Positions 1 through 12,064 of a stretch of 64,000 nucleotides of DNA are shown piece after piece. The stretch lies in the NCBI GenBank assembly GCA_008933995.1, contig WARS01000026.1, positions 6,524,501-6,588,500 of the forward strand, in the 5' to 3' direction. Origin of the DNA: Datnioides undecimradiatus (Eukaryota; Chordata; Actinopteri; Lobotiformes; Datnioididae). The notes under the pieces are model-generated. The model had not been told where the DNA came from, made no database searches, and saw nothing but the letters and a program-made list of their open reading frames with translations. Within the stretch, counting starts at the first letter, position 1. Every line of letters starts with the position of its first letter. A program made the translations under genes and the position numbers.

Positions 1-1721
1 TCCTGTGGTGTTTGCTTAAATGTTTTGGAATACCTCTGTCATTATTTGGCTGGCACATGTGAGCAGGACTGTCTCCTACAAGCTGTCTTATTTTTCACAG
101 CATCTCCCATGTGTGTTTGCGTGCTTTGATTTTTCTGCCTGGACACTAAAGAGGAAAGCAGCTCACTGCCCTGTGCACGTCAAAGTGCACGGAGCCTCAC
201 ACAGCACTTTGAGACTTCCTGTTTTATCAGTACCATATGGACTGCCTTTTCGCCCACAGTTTGATATAGGATGCATGTTAGTATGTAAAATCTATTGGAC
301 CGTTTCATCTAACAACTTCTACTCCAGGTCTTCACCCTGCAAATGTGGCTGAAATATCTAACTTTCCAGTGAATCTAGTACACAATCTCCTGTGGTGCGT
401 GTCTTCTTTATGCAAAACCATAACACAAAGAAACAGCAACAGGAGCACATCCAAAACCTATCTGCCAAAAGGCAGGACAACTGCAGAAGCATCTCACATG
501 CTTGTATGCCGTTGCATGTGTGCGTGTTTGTTATTTTGCATACATTACTTGTGTGAGAGGGGTAGTAGGTGGGTGGGGGTCGCCAGACAGATTTTGATCC
601 AGTGCTGAAGTAATCCTGTAAGTCAGAGGTGCTCTCTAAACCACTCTGACCTCTGTGCTCCTGCGCTGCAGTGTTTACGCTGGCTCCACTGGCATTAAAC
701 ACAAGCCACATATTTAACATTAGGATCCTCCCGTCTCACCCTGGGCCATGTAAATAGTGCGCTGCCCGTCAGCCGGGATCAATCAACTCACTGCCTGTTT
801 GGACCAGCTCCATATGTGTGCAAGTGTGTAGGTGTGTGTGTGTGTATAATTGCCTCTATTGAGGCCAAAAGATAGCTATCACTACTGGGTCAGTTTCTCA
901 AAGCACCCAACATGTGCAAGGTTACTTGATTGTTTTGCAGATGCCTAAATGACCCATTGGCAGTGGTTACAGAAGTATTCTGATCCGTAATTCAAGTAAA
1001 GGCACCAAAACTACAGTGTTGAAATATTTGATAACATGTTTAAGTTCTGCATGTTATTTAAAAAATGAAAAAAGTGCTTAAGATTTAATCGTTAAACGTA
1101 AAAAGACTCATTATGGCGAAGGACCACTTTTACAGTCACATGTTATTTGATTACTTTGAATGTTGATTAACATGTAATCAGCGTTCACTACATCTAGGTA
1201 AAAGCCTCAATTTCTAGTGCATATTGCAAGTTCATCACATTTTGTAAGTATGAATCATTATCAGTATAATTAAATAAAAATACTTAAAGTATGAGTTACA
1301 GTCCTAAGTAAAGTATTTGAGCATATGCTCCTGTTACTATAGAAAAAAATTTGGAGGTGTGGGAAAACAGAAATCTCATGAACTTGAGCATTCATAGCTT
1401 GTGGGAAAATACCTGAAGATGCTCAACTTCTCTCATGCATCTGAGTTGCTATTTCTAATGGGAATGGGGCCAGTGACATTTTGATGTTTCTCAGCTGCTT
1501 GAAGTTGTCTGTGTATGGTCTACGCAGGCAACACAGGCAACACTGACCTCCACTGGCTGTCGGGTGCCACATTGAGAGGATTTTAAGTTATTTATCTAGA
1601 AGCCCTCTGTGCCCTAAAGAGACTGAATAAAAACTAGATAATGAGACTATACAGGCTTTGTTCATGGATGTCAGTCAAGCAGCAATGTGAGAAGGCTTTT
1701 GAATAAAGTGCAGTTTACTAC
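1..1721. other. non-coding sequence left of the LINE fragment
   Basis: AT-rich unique-looking DNA with a short TG run near 832-845. I see no convincing exon. It could be 5' intron or flank of ngf. Confidence 0.4.
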
Positions 1722-1970
1722 TCAGAAGAAACAGGAGGCACTGGCTGCCTTCCAGTTGCTGAAAAGGCCTTCAATAGGGTAAAGCGGGGCCACCTGTTTG
1801 ATGTACTGCAGATATTTGGGATGTCATAACTAACGGATGGTGTTTTTCCTGTGGCAAGTGGAGTCCACCAGTGTTGCCCAACCTGCTCGTCCCACTTTGC
1901 TTTGGCACTAGGACCATTAGCTGAAAAGATCTTGCTACACACTCGATTTGAAGGATCCTTGGAAACTTAA
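1722..1970 (+). mobile_element. LINE (L1-like) reverse transcriptase fragment, degenerate
   Basis: One reading frame carries two adjoining pieces of a LINE reverse transcriptase. AEKAFNRVKRGHLFDVL (codons from 1758) resembles the motif usually read as DAEKAFDRVEW.YLF. After an in-frame stop at 1827, FPVASGVHQCCPT...HFALALGPLAEKI (to about 1940) resembles the FPL.[22 protein letters not shown] block. The frame ends at a stop at 1968. The glycines and prolines of the motif are eroded, so this is an old dead copy. Its boundaries are unknown, and no full element is present. Confidence 0.75.
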
Positions 1971-3825
1971 TTTTGATAGTTCAAAATCCAGACTGTGTTC
2001 TGTACATTTCATATCCCGGGAGATCCAAAATTAAATGCATTGGATATCATTTTATTCCAGTCTAGGCCTGAGTTTCTTGTAAATGGGAGAGAGATTTCTG
2101 TCATGTAACAGACTGAGGGAAACTCACATATCAGCCCTGTTGCATTACAAAAAAGGTTTTTTTATCCTTTCTCCTCTGTCCGTTAAGTGTCATTCTATAA
2201 TGGGGACATATTCATTGTCTCTGGAAGTGCAAAGCAATATCAGGATTGTGGGCATTTATTTCCATCCACTAATGAGTGGCATATTTAAAATTAAAAAAAT
2301 GCTGTTTTACTTTTAGGCCATTAGTCCATCATCTCACTGCATCGTGTTTCAAGCTTCTTAAGAAGCTCTTTTTAATTGCTTATAATGTGTGTTTGCACAA
2401 CTGGATCAAAGACTCTCAGCGCATGCTCTGGTAAAATGAGATTTTAACACCTTCCCTTGTAAAAGAAGCAGGGAACAGATGAGTTGCTTTTGAACATTTG
2501 GTCACTGTCTTTTAGATTATTTACCTGCAAAAACTTAACTCTGCAAGGTTAGATCCTTCTGTGTGTAAGCCCCTTCTCTTATAGGACAAGCAGCATGACA
2601 ATCATATATATGCACATGCTGCATAGTGGATTTGAAAAAATATTTTAATTATTTTAATTAATTTCATATGATTAATTACACTATACATGTTACATGTTAT
2701 TATTTATTATAATTTTACCATTTACTTATGTCTGGGTGAGGGGGCATTATGTCTTGCTTTTCCTAAACTAAATAAAAAAGTATTTCAAATCAAAACAAAA
2801 CTAAATGTCTCCTCTTTGCAGACATGAACATGAATCACAAGTCACCACCATGCCATACCTCTCACAACAAGGTTGTAAAATTAAACATGCCCAAGTAAAC
2901 ATTTACAACACCACTAAACTTTCCGACACATACCAGCAAGAAGTGTTTTACAGAACATTGTAGATAAGTCAAAAATACTGACACGCCAACTTCAACACAC
3001 CTCAGTGACCTTCTGAGTATTTGTGTGAAAGGCAGGAGGTCGATCCATACATATCACAGCATCTAAGCATGCAAACTATTCATAAAAACAACCTTACAAA
3101 TATTCCTGCACGCCACCCATGTCGCATGGGTTTCCAAGATAGACACTGTTGCATGTGCACACCTACACACATCCACTTTTCATGATGCATGTTCAAGTGC
3201 TTTATGTTCAATATATATGTAACATCTGATGAGGTGTGAAATGCCACACATTCCAATGTATGGCAAGTCTCAGCTCTAAGAGTTAAACATGGTGAGAGTG
3301 TGTGTGTACTTCGCATGAGATAAGGTCATGTAATGGTAAACTGTGTATGTCTGTGAGAGTAGCGGTGGTCAGGGGAAGAGACGTGAGTGTTTTGCTGTGC
3401 TCTGAAAATCAACACAACTTCACATCTGGTTTTCTTGCACTTCTTGCACTGTTTTATCACTTATTGAACCTGGGTGGTATGTTAGTCTGAAGAAGAACAC
3501 TAGAAATATTAAATAATTGTTCTATTTAGCTGGATACAATTTTATAGTAAACCAAACCAATAAGACCTTTACATAGTCTTTCTTCTGACTTTGTAATTTT
3601 GTTGCAAGAGGATGAGTTGTGTGGATGTGATACAGAAATAATTAACACCAGTACCAGGCTGCATATGTCTGTATTCTGCATGGGAGATGAAGTTAAGCCT
3701 TCAATGATAAAGACAGACATAATTATTAAATTGCCAGTATATTTGAAGCAAAAATATAATTTGGGACTGCACAATATGTATTGAAAAGCTAAATTGTGAA
3801 TCCATATATTCAATAAGTTTTTGGT

Positions 3826-3881
<56 letters not shown>

Positions 3882-4575
3882 AGAGCTGTGGTTCAGGGGG
3901 TCCAGATGGCAGGCATGAGGGGCCCGGCCTGCACTGGAGTCTGGCTCTAGAGTCCACAGGGGCTCCCACTTCAACTGGACACATTCCACAGGTATTGTAA
4001 CACTCCACACAGCAACATGCAAAACAAGACACATTCAGATTCAAGGACCAAAGTTGTGATGGTGAAAATGGACAAAACATTTGCTTCCCAACCAAAAACT
4101 GCACTGACAGATAATACTGTTCAACGAGATCTGTCAGACTAAACTGATTCTGCAAGAACTGTTCAGTGATGTTTGTCTGTATGCACAAAGTGAGTCAAAG
4201 AATATACTCTTAACTCATTACTAATCATAAATGTGATAAAATGCCTTGGCTGTAAACCTGCATGGATATGACTGGACATTCACACATGAGCAACATATTG
4301 CAAACAGGTGATGCCAATCAGCCAATACAGGCATGGTTGCCTGAATCATGTTAATACTGTACCTCATTCAGTAATGATAAAGGAACATCTTAGGTTTTCA
4401 GAAGCATTAAACTACTTTTATTTCTGACCAAGAATCAAAAAACAGATTAAACCACAGATCCACACGTGACTACCTGTTTGTGATTCCACAAACTAATCTA
4501 TATTCAGTCTTCAAAGGTGATTTATTCTCTTCATATAAAAGCATAACTTTGTATTTTTTCCTGTGTTTGCTTCAG
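1971..4575. other. non-coding sequence upstream of the ngf exon
   Basis: AT-rich sequence (very AT-rich at 2630-2720) with a long (GT)n microsatellite at 3828-3879. The long reverse frame running through that repeat has no recognisable protein. Probably ngf intron or upstream flank. Confidence 0.4.
3828..3879. repeat. (GT)n microsatellite
   Basis: About 25 uninterrupted GT units upstream of ngf. Confidence 0.97.
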
Positions 4576-4586
4576 GACGTGTGCCC
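4576..4586 (+). other. ngf: 5' end of ngf coding exon (splice acceptor)
   Basis: A pyrimidine-containing tract followed by cag ends at 4575, so the 3' exon starts at 4576 with 11 untranslated bases before the ATG. NGF genes have upstream non-coding exons. They may lie in 1-4500 or left of the window; I could not identify them. Confidence 0.6.
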
Positions 4587-5462
4587 ATGAGGTCGTCACC
4601 GCTGGTCCTGCTCCTCCTGATCGGCGTCCAGGCTGTACTGAACATGGGAGGTGGATTGGCCTGGAGCGCCGGGGCAGCCAACCACAAAGTAGGACAGCGG
4701 ACGGCAGCCAATCACAGAGCAGGACAGCAGCAGACAGCAGCGGGGGACCACCTTTCTGAACACCATTCTTCACAGGAACATCGCAGGACCAGCCACCACA
4801 GGACCAAGAGGCCCCATCGGGCTGCTTCACATACCATTGATCGGCACTCTATGCCTGGTTCCCCCCCTGACCCTTCCATCCCCGTGGTGGACCCCAAGCT
4901 CTTCTCCAAGAGACGCTACCGCCCCTCGCCCCGTGTTGTCTTCAGTGAGGTGCCCCCATCACACGATGCCCTGGAAGGTGAGGGCTATGACATTGAAGGG
5001 GTGAGGGGTGTTAGGGTGAGGCGCAGAGCAGGATCGCACACCATGCACCGAGGAGAGTACTCAGTATGTGACAGCATAAATACCTGGGTGGGCAACCTTA
5101 CACGAGCCACAGACATAGCTGGGAACGAGGTGACAGTGCTGCCCAACGTTACAATCAACAACGTGGTTAAGAAACAGTTCTTCTATGAGACCACCTGCCG
5201 CTCCCCCACACACAGAGGCTCCGGGACTCCAAATGGGGGAAAGTCAGGGGGACGGGGTGGCAAACAGGGCTCCAAACCAGGCAACTCAGGCTGTCTTGGC
5301 ATCGACAGCCGCCACTGGAACTCCTACTGCACCAACACACACATATTTGTAAGTGCCCTGACCATCTTCAAGGAACGGACAGCCTGGCGTTTCATCCGCA
5401 TCAACGCCGCGTGTGTGTGTGTTCTCAGCCGGAAGTCTTGGGCGGGACGATTGGGGCACTGA
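4587..5462 (+). CDS. ngf: NGF-family neurotrophin precursor, NT-6-like (fish nerve growth factor)
   Basis: Secreted neurotrophin precursor of 291 residues that would signal through Trk and p75 receptors. The start is the ATG at 4587, 12 bases inside an exon whose acceptor (ttgcttcag) ends at 4575; NGF genes keep all coding sequence in one 3' exon. A signal peptide covers roughly residues 1-25. The pro-region carries the NGF-like stretch [16 protein letters not shown] (105-120), and a furin site RVRRR lies at 143-147. The mature domain has [10 protein letters not shown], the six knot cysteines (161, 204, 236, 248, 276, 278) and [11 protein letters not shown]. Two N-glycosylation sequons (NLT 170, NVT 187) are present. 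Between cysteines 2 and 3 there are 31 residues, where mammalian NGF has 9. This Gly/Lys/Arg-rich 22-residue excess is the hallmark described for Xiphophorus NT-6. Downstream, tspan2 lies on the same strand, as in human. The family call is certain; which fish paralogue name applies is less so. Confidence 0.96.
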   Translation: MRSSPLVLLLLIGVQAVLNMGGGLAWSAGAANHKVGQRTAANHRAGQQQTAAGDHLSEHHSSQEHRRTSHHRTKRPHRAASHTIDRHSMPGSPPDPSIPVVDPKLFSKRRYRPSPRVVFSEVPPSHDALEGEGYDIEGVRGVRVRRRAGSHTMHRGEYSVCDSINTWVGNLTRATDIAGNEVTVLPNVTINNVVKKQFFYETTCRSPTHRGSGTPNGGKSGGRGGKQGSKPGNSGCLGIDSRHWNSYCTNTHIFVSALTIFKERTAWRFIRINAACVCVLSRKSWAGRLGH

Positions 5463-5614
5463 CTGGGGAGGACGGCTCCTGACCACTGAACTATGAAACA
5501 AGCACACACATTTCTACTAAACAGCCACTGCAGCTTATTGCCAATACTGTAATCCTCTTTCCCACCTCCAAACATACACACACAGACACTGACCATAGCA
5601 TTCAATACTCACAC

Positions 5615-5658
<44 letters not shown>

Positions 5659-5930
5659 CTTCATCTTTCCAACCTCTTTGGCCCCTGACCCTACCTCAGT
5701 CTGAGAAGTCCTGGTTGTGTTAAATTATGAGGACTGCATGTCATATTTATGGTTTATACAGTCAAATATGAAAATATATACAGTATGTGTATATATACAA
5801 AAATGAATTCAAGCTTTTAATGTTGTTGTTATTGTTGTTGTGTTGTTCATGCTGTTATTTATTAAACACCTCAGTACTTGCCTGGTTTCTTGTGTTGGTT
5901 TAAGACAGTGGTGATGTTTACATTAAAGCT
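5463..5930 (+). other. ngf: probable ngf 3' UTR with candidate poly(A) signals
   Basis: AT-rich sequence after the stop codon. It holds a (CA)n run at 5610-5657 and ATTAAA hexamers at 5861 and 5922 that could serve as polyadenylation signals. The transcript end is not otherwise determined. Confidence 0.4.
5610..5657. repeat. (CA)n microsatellite
   Basis: CA repeat with two CCC interruptions near its 5' end, inside the presumed ngf 3' UTR. Confidence 0.95.
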
Positions 5931-7908
5931 CTAATCAATATTTGTGTAATGATAATTAGTAAAGTTACCATGTGGAATATGAAAGAGGTCAACTCAGCCA
6001 CCTCAGTTCAGTAAGTTCCCCTCAAGGCTATTTCACTCTGTGTTTATTTATTTTTCAGCTCATGGTTTTGGTTATACAGCCAGCGACTTTAACATTTTGG
6101 CTCAGTCTTACTGCTCTCATTAGCATTGTTTCCGTCTGCAACAGGTTCCTGTTTTCAGTGATAAGCTCAGAATCTAACCGAACAGCAGACAACAGAGCTG
6201 GTGACTAGCTTTTGCAACATAGTGGAGCATTTAACAGCTTGAGAGCCAGGTATTTCCAAAAGAGCTATTTAACCAGAGCAGAAAGGTGAGTGAGCACTAA
6301 TCTTGGCCAGAAGCATAACTCTCATAACTCATTATTGCCAGCGCTGCTCTGTATTTCCTTCATGTGTTAATAGGCCACTGTTTGCTAACAAGCTCTCCAT
6401 AGAAACTTTATGAGGTGATAATATGTGATTGTGTTTACTGCCCCCAAGTGGACAAAAAAATCCATGCAGGCAAAATTTTGAGAATGGCTGCAACAGTGCC
6501 CTTAACCTCTGGTCCAAATAATAGTTGCAAGGTAAATCTGAGTGTTCACCAAATGATTTGTGGAGTAGAAAATAAGGAAAGCACAGCTGTGTTGCAGATA
6601 ATTCTGTGCCTTTTCTTATGAATTAGTTGCATCGTAGGTTACATTTTTAGGCCCCTAATAAATATTCAAATCAAACAGCCTGAGGGGGTAAAATCACCTT
6701 TCTGCTCACAACTCTGCATGAGTTACAGGGTAACAAGTAGACTTTGCTTCATTACATTTCACAAGCACAGAAAGTTGTGAACCACTCTTCTTAAAACCTC
6801 CAAATCTCATGCTCCGTAGGTGCAATTCAAAGTTTAGAAACTTCTTAAAATGGAAAGATCAAACATTTAACCAACCCCGGAAGATTTTTCTCTCTATTTC
6901 TTCATATACAGAGTTACTCATAGTGGCTTTTGTCAGCGTTATTCCAGGACAGAGGGCAGCAGCTAATGGCAGAGCAAGGTTGACTTCGGAGGAATGCAAC
7001 ACAGGCAAACCAACCATCCTTTTCATACTTGTACATCCATAGTCTGGGCTCTTCCCAGGGTGAAGGAATGTCGTTCACGCCATACAGGGCTGAGAGTCCA
7101 GCTCTGCATTTTATACACAGAGGAAGATGGATTGGCTGTGGCGTTCCCCGCAGCATGACAGAATTCCTGTCACTTTGGAAAAGTGGTGTAAACACAGCTG
7201 TGGGAAATGCCTGCTTACGTACATAGAGATGGGTGACAAATTTGACCTAAATTCTTCAGTTGCTGCTTAACTTGGCTGAAATCTGGTGACTGGAATCCTT
7301 TGTGGAAGTATCTGGATTTGGTGTATTTGGTGTGTATTTCGGGGGAGAATTAGAAATAGAATAGAATTAGAACATCATATGCTAGTTTGACAGCTGGTTG
7401 TAGTATACTACACTAGAATCGTAGCTATGGTCCTTTGTTGACTTCCATTCAGTGGTAAGTGGTAATCACAAAAGAATAATTGAGTACATTCACAGATATA
7501 TTCATTTTGACACAGGTGTCCTCTACAAGACAGGCAGCCCAAACTGGCAACAGTACACTACAGCACCACAAACCAACAGACACACAATGAATATGGGGCC
7601 TTGGAGTCTCCTTGGATCAAGGACAGCAGGACAGTTGCCCGCTTTCACTAGCTGGTAATTCAGCCCTTTATGCTGCCAATTATTTTGTGTTAGAGAGGGT
7701 TTAAGTGCAAATTATAAACACCCACCCAAGATGAGATAAAGAAGAATATTTCATCTTTCCCTCATATGCATATTCACTCAGTTTTACAGTCAATGCGCCT
7801 GTCAGGATTGTGTAAGAACATGCTACCCTCTTGTGGTTGAATTGAAAATCATAACTGATAAATGTTGGTACCAAATGATAGAGGAGGAAAAGAGGGACTT
7901 TAACAGAA

Positions 7909-7931
7909 CTCTCTCTCTCTCTCTCTCTCTT
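7909..7931. repeat. (CT)n microsatellite
   Basis: About 11 CT units. Confidence 0.9.
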
Positions 7932-10504
7932 TCCTCTTTTCAACTTGTTCAAAGTTGAATTCTGCACCTCTCCTCACATCATCACTCTCCCAGGTGCCAG
8001 GCTGTGCTCTCACCTTCACTAATGCTTCTGCTTCACAGATCATACAATACACAATGCTATTCAGCTCCGGGTGGGTTGCCAGGAAACCTCATTGCAGCAA
8101 GGCTGTCTGATCAAAGGTTTTTCTAAAGGTGACCTCTGATAACCTCTTGCTTTGGCTGAAGCTGCAAGCAGGCAGTGGTGTGGCTTGTTAATCGTGTTCT
8201 CTCAGTTTTGCTGCAGTAGATGTGAACTTATAAAAGGTGGCAACCTGTAAAAACACAGAAAGATGAAGTTGATTTCTGGCCAAAAACATAGCACCTTCAC
8301 AGATTTTCAAGTAGTGTGAGGGAAAGACTTCATGATTTATCCTATCTCTTATATTTTTCACACTTGTTTCCAGCTAATAAATAACACTCATAAAATTCAG
8401 TGGTTGTTGCTAAAAAGCATTTAAACAATTCAATAATTCCTCTGTAACCATTTCTAAAATTCTCCATTTGTACTACTCATCTGCATGTACATGAAGGCTG
8501 AGAATAAACTACCTCACACTAAGTGTTTGCAGAAGACCAGTAGATGGTGCTATGCTGCCACAGATAGAAGTCTCACCTAGTGCTGCAGTCTTCTGCCTTT
8601 TTTCGTTGTGACCAACCCAAGTTCACAGCTTATACACTTACTGTAATTTTGACATAGTAAAACAGTCAAACAACTCCTAACAACAACAACTTTAGTGAAA
8701 ATCTTTATTGGATTCCTGCTCGATTCAGACCATCATTGTCCCTCACAGCCAACAGATATCACAGTCTGAGCTCAATAATGACCTCAGAGCTGAGGAAAAG
8801 GTCCAGACCCTGACCCAATCATGGGTGTAACAGATAATGAGTAAAGCTAATCCTTATCCCACCCAGTCAGGAGAGTCAGAGAAAATCAAGGACTTATAGT
8901 TACAAAAGCCAACACAACAGTTTAATTTAGTTCAAACTTGTCTGCCTCTCAATTTTATCATATATGGTCACGCTAAGAGCTTTAACAACAGAGCTACTGA
9001 CCATGCAAACCCCACAATGGGTCTGTTAAGTATCATGTTGAGCTGTAAAACGATCTTGTCAGCTATTTGTTTTCTATTTTCGTGAAGGTTGTGACCTGCA
9101 TGCATTTTTCTTGTTCACGTTTGCAACCGCATAGCAGCTGAGCCTGTACTGACAGTCCACAACAAGCAGCAGGGACACAGTATGGTCTTGTCCCTCTGGT
9201 CTTATCAGCCTTTCCTCTTTTGGCACTGCTCTGGTTAGCGTCCAAACAAAACCTTTTTTTTTGTCGTCTCCCTGTCCCGCACAGTTCCCCTAACATGAGT
9301 CTCACAGCACAAACTTAGCTGCTCCCACAGTATATGATGGTTCTGTTTTGAGACAGACACATGAGTGGAGGACTGAAAAAGAGCTATGTGGTGGTGATTG
9401 TTCACATAAATATATCATCAAAGCATTTGTGCGCTCCCTGTTTCTCCATCATGCCATTCCTCTCTTACTCCCTGTTCCCTCTAAGCATTCCCTCAGTTTG
9501 GCAGACTGCTTTGCTCCTCTATAAGGACATTTTCTGACCACTGCTTAGGTTCCCAGTGATAAAATGATCTGCTCTTTGGATGTTTCCCTTGCTCTCCATG
9601 GTTGTGGGGAAAATATTTATGTTGAACATGCTGTTGCTGCTGAGTTACATGCTCCTAGTCACTGGTGACACTGAGGGAAGATATCCAGCAGAGGGGCCAC
9701 TCTTTCCATTGCATTAATAGCAGATTGAGTTTGCATGTTGTCTGTGCTTAGCTGACGCTTTGCATTGATTTAAGAGGTAAAAGATACTTTGGTACTTTGA
9801 GGTACTTTGAATTCTGACAAATACAGCACTGAAAAATCAACTGGTTAACCATAACTGCTTAGATAACCTAACAGTAATAAAAACTGACTACACTTACTAC
9901 TGTAAGTGTGCAAATTTTACCCATAATAATCATAAATCATTTAATAATAACCTATGACTTTTACTATGATAAAGAGCCTTATCTTTTCCAAAAATAGTTT
10001 TTTATTCCATCATTAAAGATTGATTTGAATGAGGAGGACGACAGCGGATGATAAACGTGTATGAACTGGAGCTCCTTTAGTCAACAGGTCGACTAAATTT
10101 AATATCGTAAGAGCAAACAGAAAGACACAGATAGTATTTTAGCTCCCAGTGTCTCCTCTGAGAATTAGTAAACTATTCTTATTGATGAATTGATCTGCAG
10201 TTATCCTTTCATGTGTTAATCAAATTGGATCTGTTCAATCCAGGTATTCATAACTGCACCGACAGTTTGAGAGTGTTCATAAAAGGTTATTAAGAAATAC
10301 CTCAAAACTTCACCATCACGATTTATTTTGAAAAAGGAACTTGAGTCTATCCTGTAACAGGGTGATTACACAACTACTCTTTTGAAGCAACTATGCTCTG
10401 CTTTGCCTGCTGTTTTGAAGTCAAATGTAATAAAAATGTCCTGTAGCAAAGATGAATTTAACCAATAATGTAGCATATAAATAAGATAAGCAATGTTAAC
10501 TGCA

Positions 10505-10565
10505 TGTTAATAATATTAATAATAATAATACTAATATTACTACTACTACTACTAATAATAATTAG
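10505..10565. repeat. TAA/TAC trinucleotide-rich tract
   Basis: Imperfect alternation of taa, tat and five consecutive tac units, about 0.5 kb upstream of tspan2. Confidence 0.85.
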
Positions 10566-10707
10566 TCGTTATGACGAAATTCTGTGGGTTTTCTTGTGCT
10601 GTTTTTTCTTTTGTTGTTGTTGTTTGTTTGTTTTTTGTTTTTTCCAAACTACATTTCACCATTAAAGGCGCCATATGATGGCATGAGGTCACAAACCTGG
10701 GGTCAAA

Positions 10708-10716
10708 TATAAAAAG
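10708..10716 (+). promoter_or_regulatory. tspan2: candidate TATA box of tspan2
   Basis: TATAAAAAG lies 366-374 bases before the tspan2 ATG, where base composition changes from AT-rich to more GC-rich sequence. A start site about 30 bases downstream would give a 5' UTR of about 340 bases including the GT/GA tract. No experimental support is visible. Confidence 0.4.
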
Positions 10717-10854
10717 GGTTACAGGAAAAACAACACGTCAACCAAACATTTGCCAAGTCCCCATCGTGTAGTCTCGGTCCCCCCTTCTGCCCCCCTTAGT
10801 ATTATTGAAAGGGGCGGTCTGGAAAGAGTTTAAGCGGATCCTGCGGCGCTTTGT

Positions 10855-10946
10855 GTACGTGTGTGTGTGTGTGTTTGTGTACGCGAGCGCGTTTGAGCGT
10901 GTGAGTGAGAGAGAGAAAGAGAGAGACAGAAAGAGAGAGAGACACT
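10855..10946. repeat. (GT)n and (GA)n tract in tspan2 5' region
   Basis: A GT run with CpG-containing interruptions (about 10856-10905), then a GA-rich run to 10946. It ends about 135 bases before the tspan2 ATG and may be part of the 5' UTR. Confidence 0.85.
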
Positions 10947-11081
10947 ACCGTGACGGCACTTCTTGATGCACAAGTGTTGTGACCGGGGTGGACCGTTATT
11001 GTCACAGTGTGCGTGATCCAACACAGCCGTCAGAGCATTTTGCGGGGATAAAGGCAGAAAAGACAAAGACATCCAGCCGAG

Positions 11082-11886
11082 ATGGGGAAGGTGGAAGGCG
11101 GAATGAAGTGTGTGAAATACCTTTTGTTCGTGTTCAACTTCATATTCTGGGTAAGTGCATGTTAGGTGAGATGTGCAAGTAGTGCGTAAATGAACGCAGA
11201 ACAAGTGCAGCGTACCGGAATACTCACTCAACACAGCTGACTTTAACACCCACGTGTTATTTTAGAAATGATGCTGAGAATGTTTACAGATTTTATCCTT
11301 CACTCAGACTCTAGTGTGCTTTATTTAGTTACTGTCCGGCGTTTACACTGCGTGGCGCGGAAAGGGTGACAGCCAGAGGTTTTTAGTTTTGGCTCACCGG
11401 GCTCAAATCAGATTTTCCACAGAGGAAAAACCCGCCCCCTTTTTCCCGGGGAAGCCTGTTTTTGAAAGGAAGACTGAATGAAAAGACAGAGAGGGAGAGA
11501 GATTGTGGAACAGCATGGAAAACAAACTCAGCAGTTGACTGCCTGAGCCACAAAGCTTCATTAACAAACGGAGCAGAGCTGATCAATAAACTGAAGTTAC
11601 ACATAATCCGAGGCACAAGATCAACCCACTGCTTCTTCTTCTACATTTTAAAAAAAGCAGCACTTGTACACTCTGAAGGAGACTCAAGAGAGTCACTCCA
11701 CCAGTCACCAGACAAACTGTCAGGTGGATGTGAAAGGTGATTGTGTGTGTTTGAGTAAGTGTGTGTCCTGCACACATGCTTTGCACATGTGTCTACAAAA
11801 ACCCTAACATCCTCTTTTAAAGTCCATTCATAGAGCTTTCTATAAATGAACACACTCATTTCAAGTCTGCAAGAAGTTAGTGGATA

Positions 11887-11945
<59 letters not shown>

Positions 11946-12012
11946 AAAGGCGCACTTTGGTTTATGTGTGCCACCATTCTCACTCCTCAGCGGGGACATG
12001 TTCCTTTATGCG

Positions 12013-12064
<52 letters not shown>

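Larger units (their letters stand above)
5931..10690. other. ngf-tspan2 intergenic region
   Basis: About 4.8 kb without a recognisable gene. It contains a (CT)n run (7909-7931) and a TAA/TAC trinucleotide tract (10505-10565). Small open frames here show no family resemblance. Confidence 0.5.

Noticed and set aside
3526..4188. 220-codon reverse open frame
   Set aside because: It runs through the (GT)n microsatellite (a Thr-His run) and shows no domain or splice support.
5286..5605. reverse frames opposite the ngf coding exon
   Set aside because: Shadows of the neurotrophin gene on the other strand.
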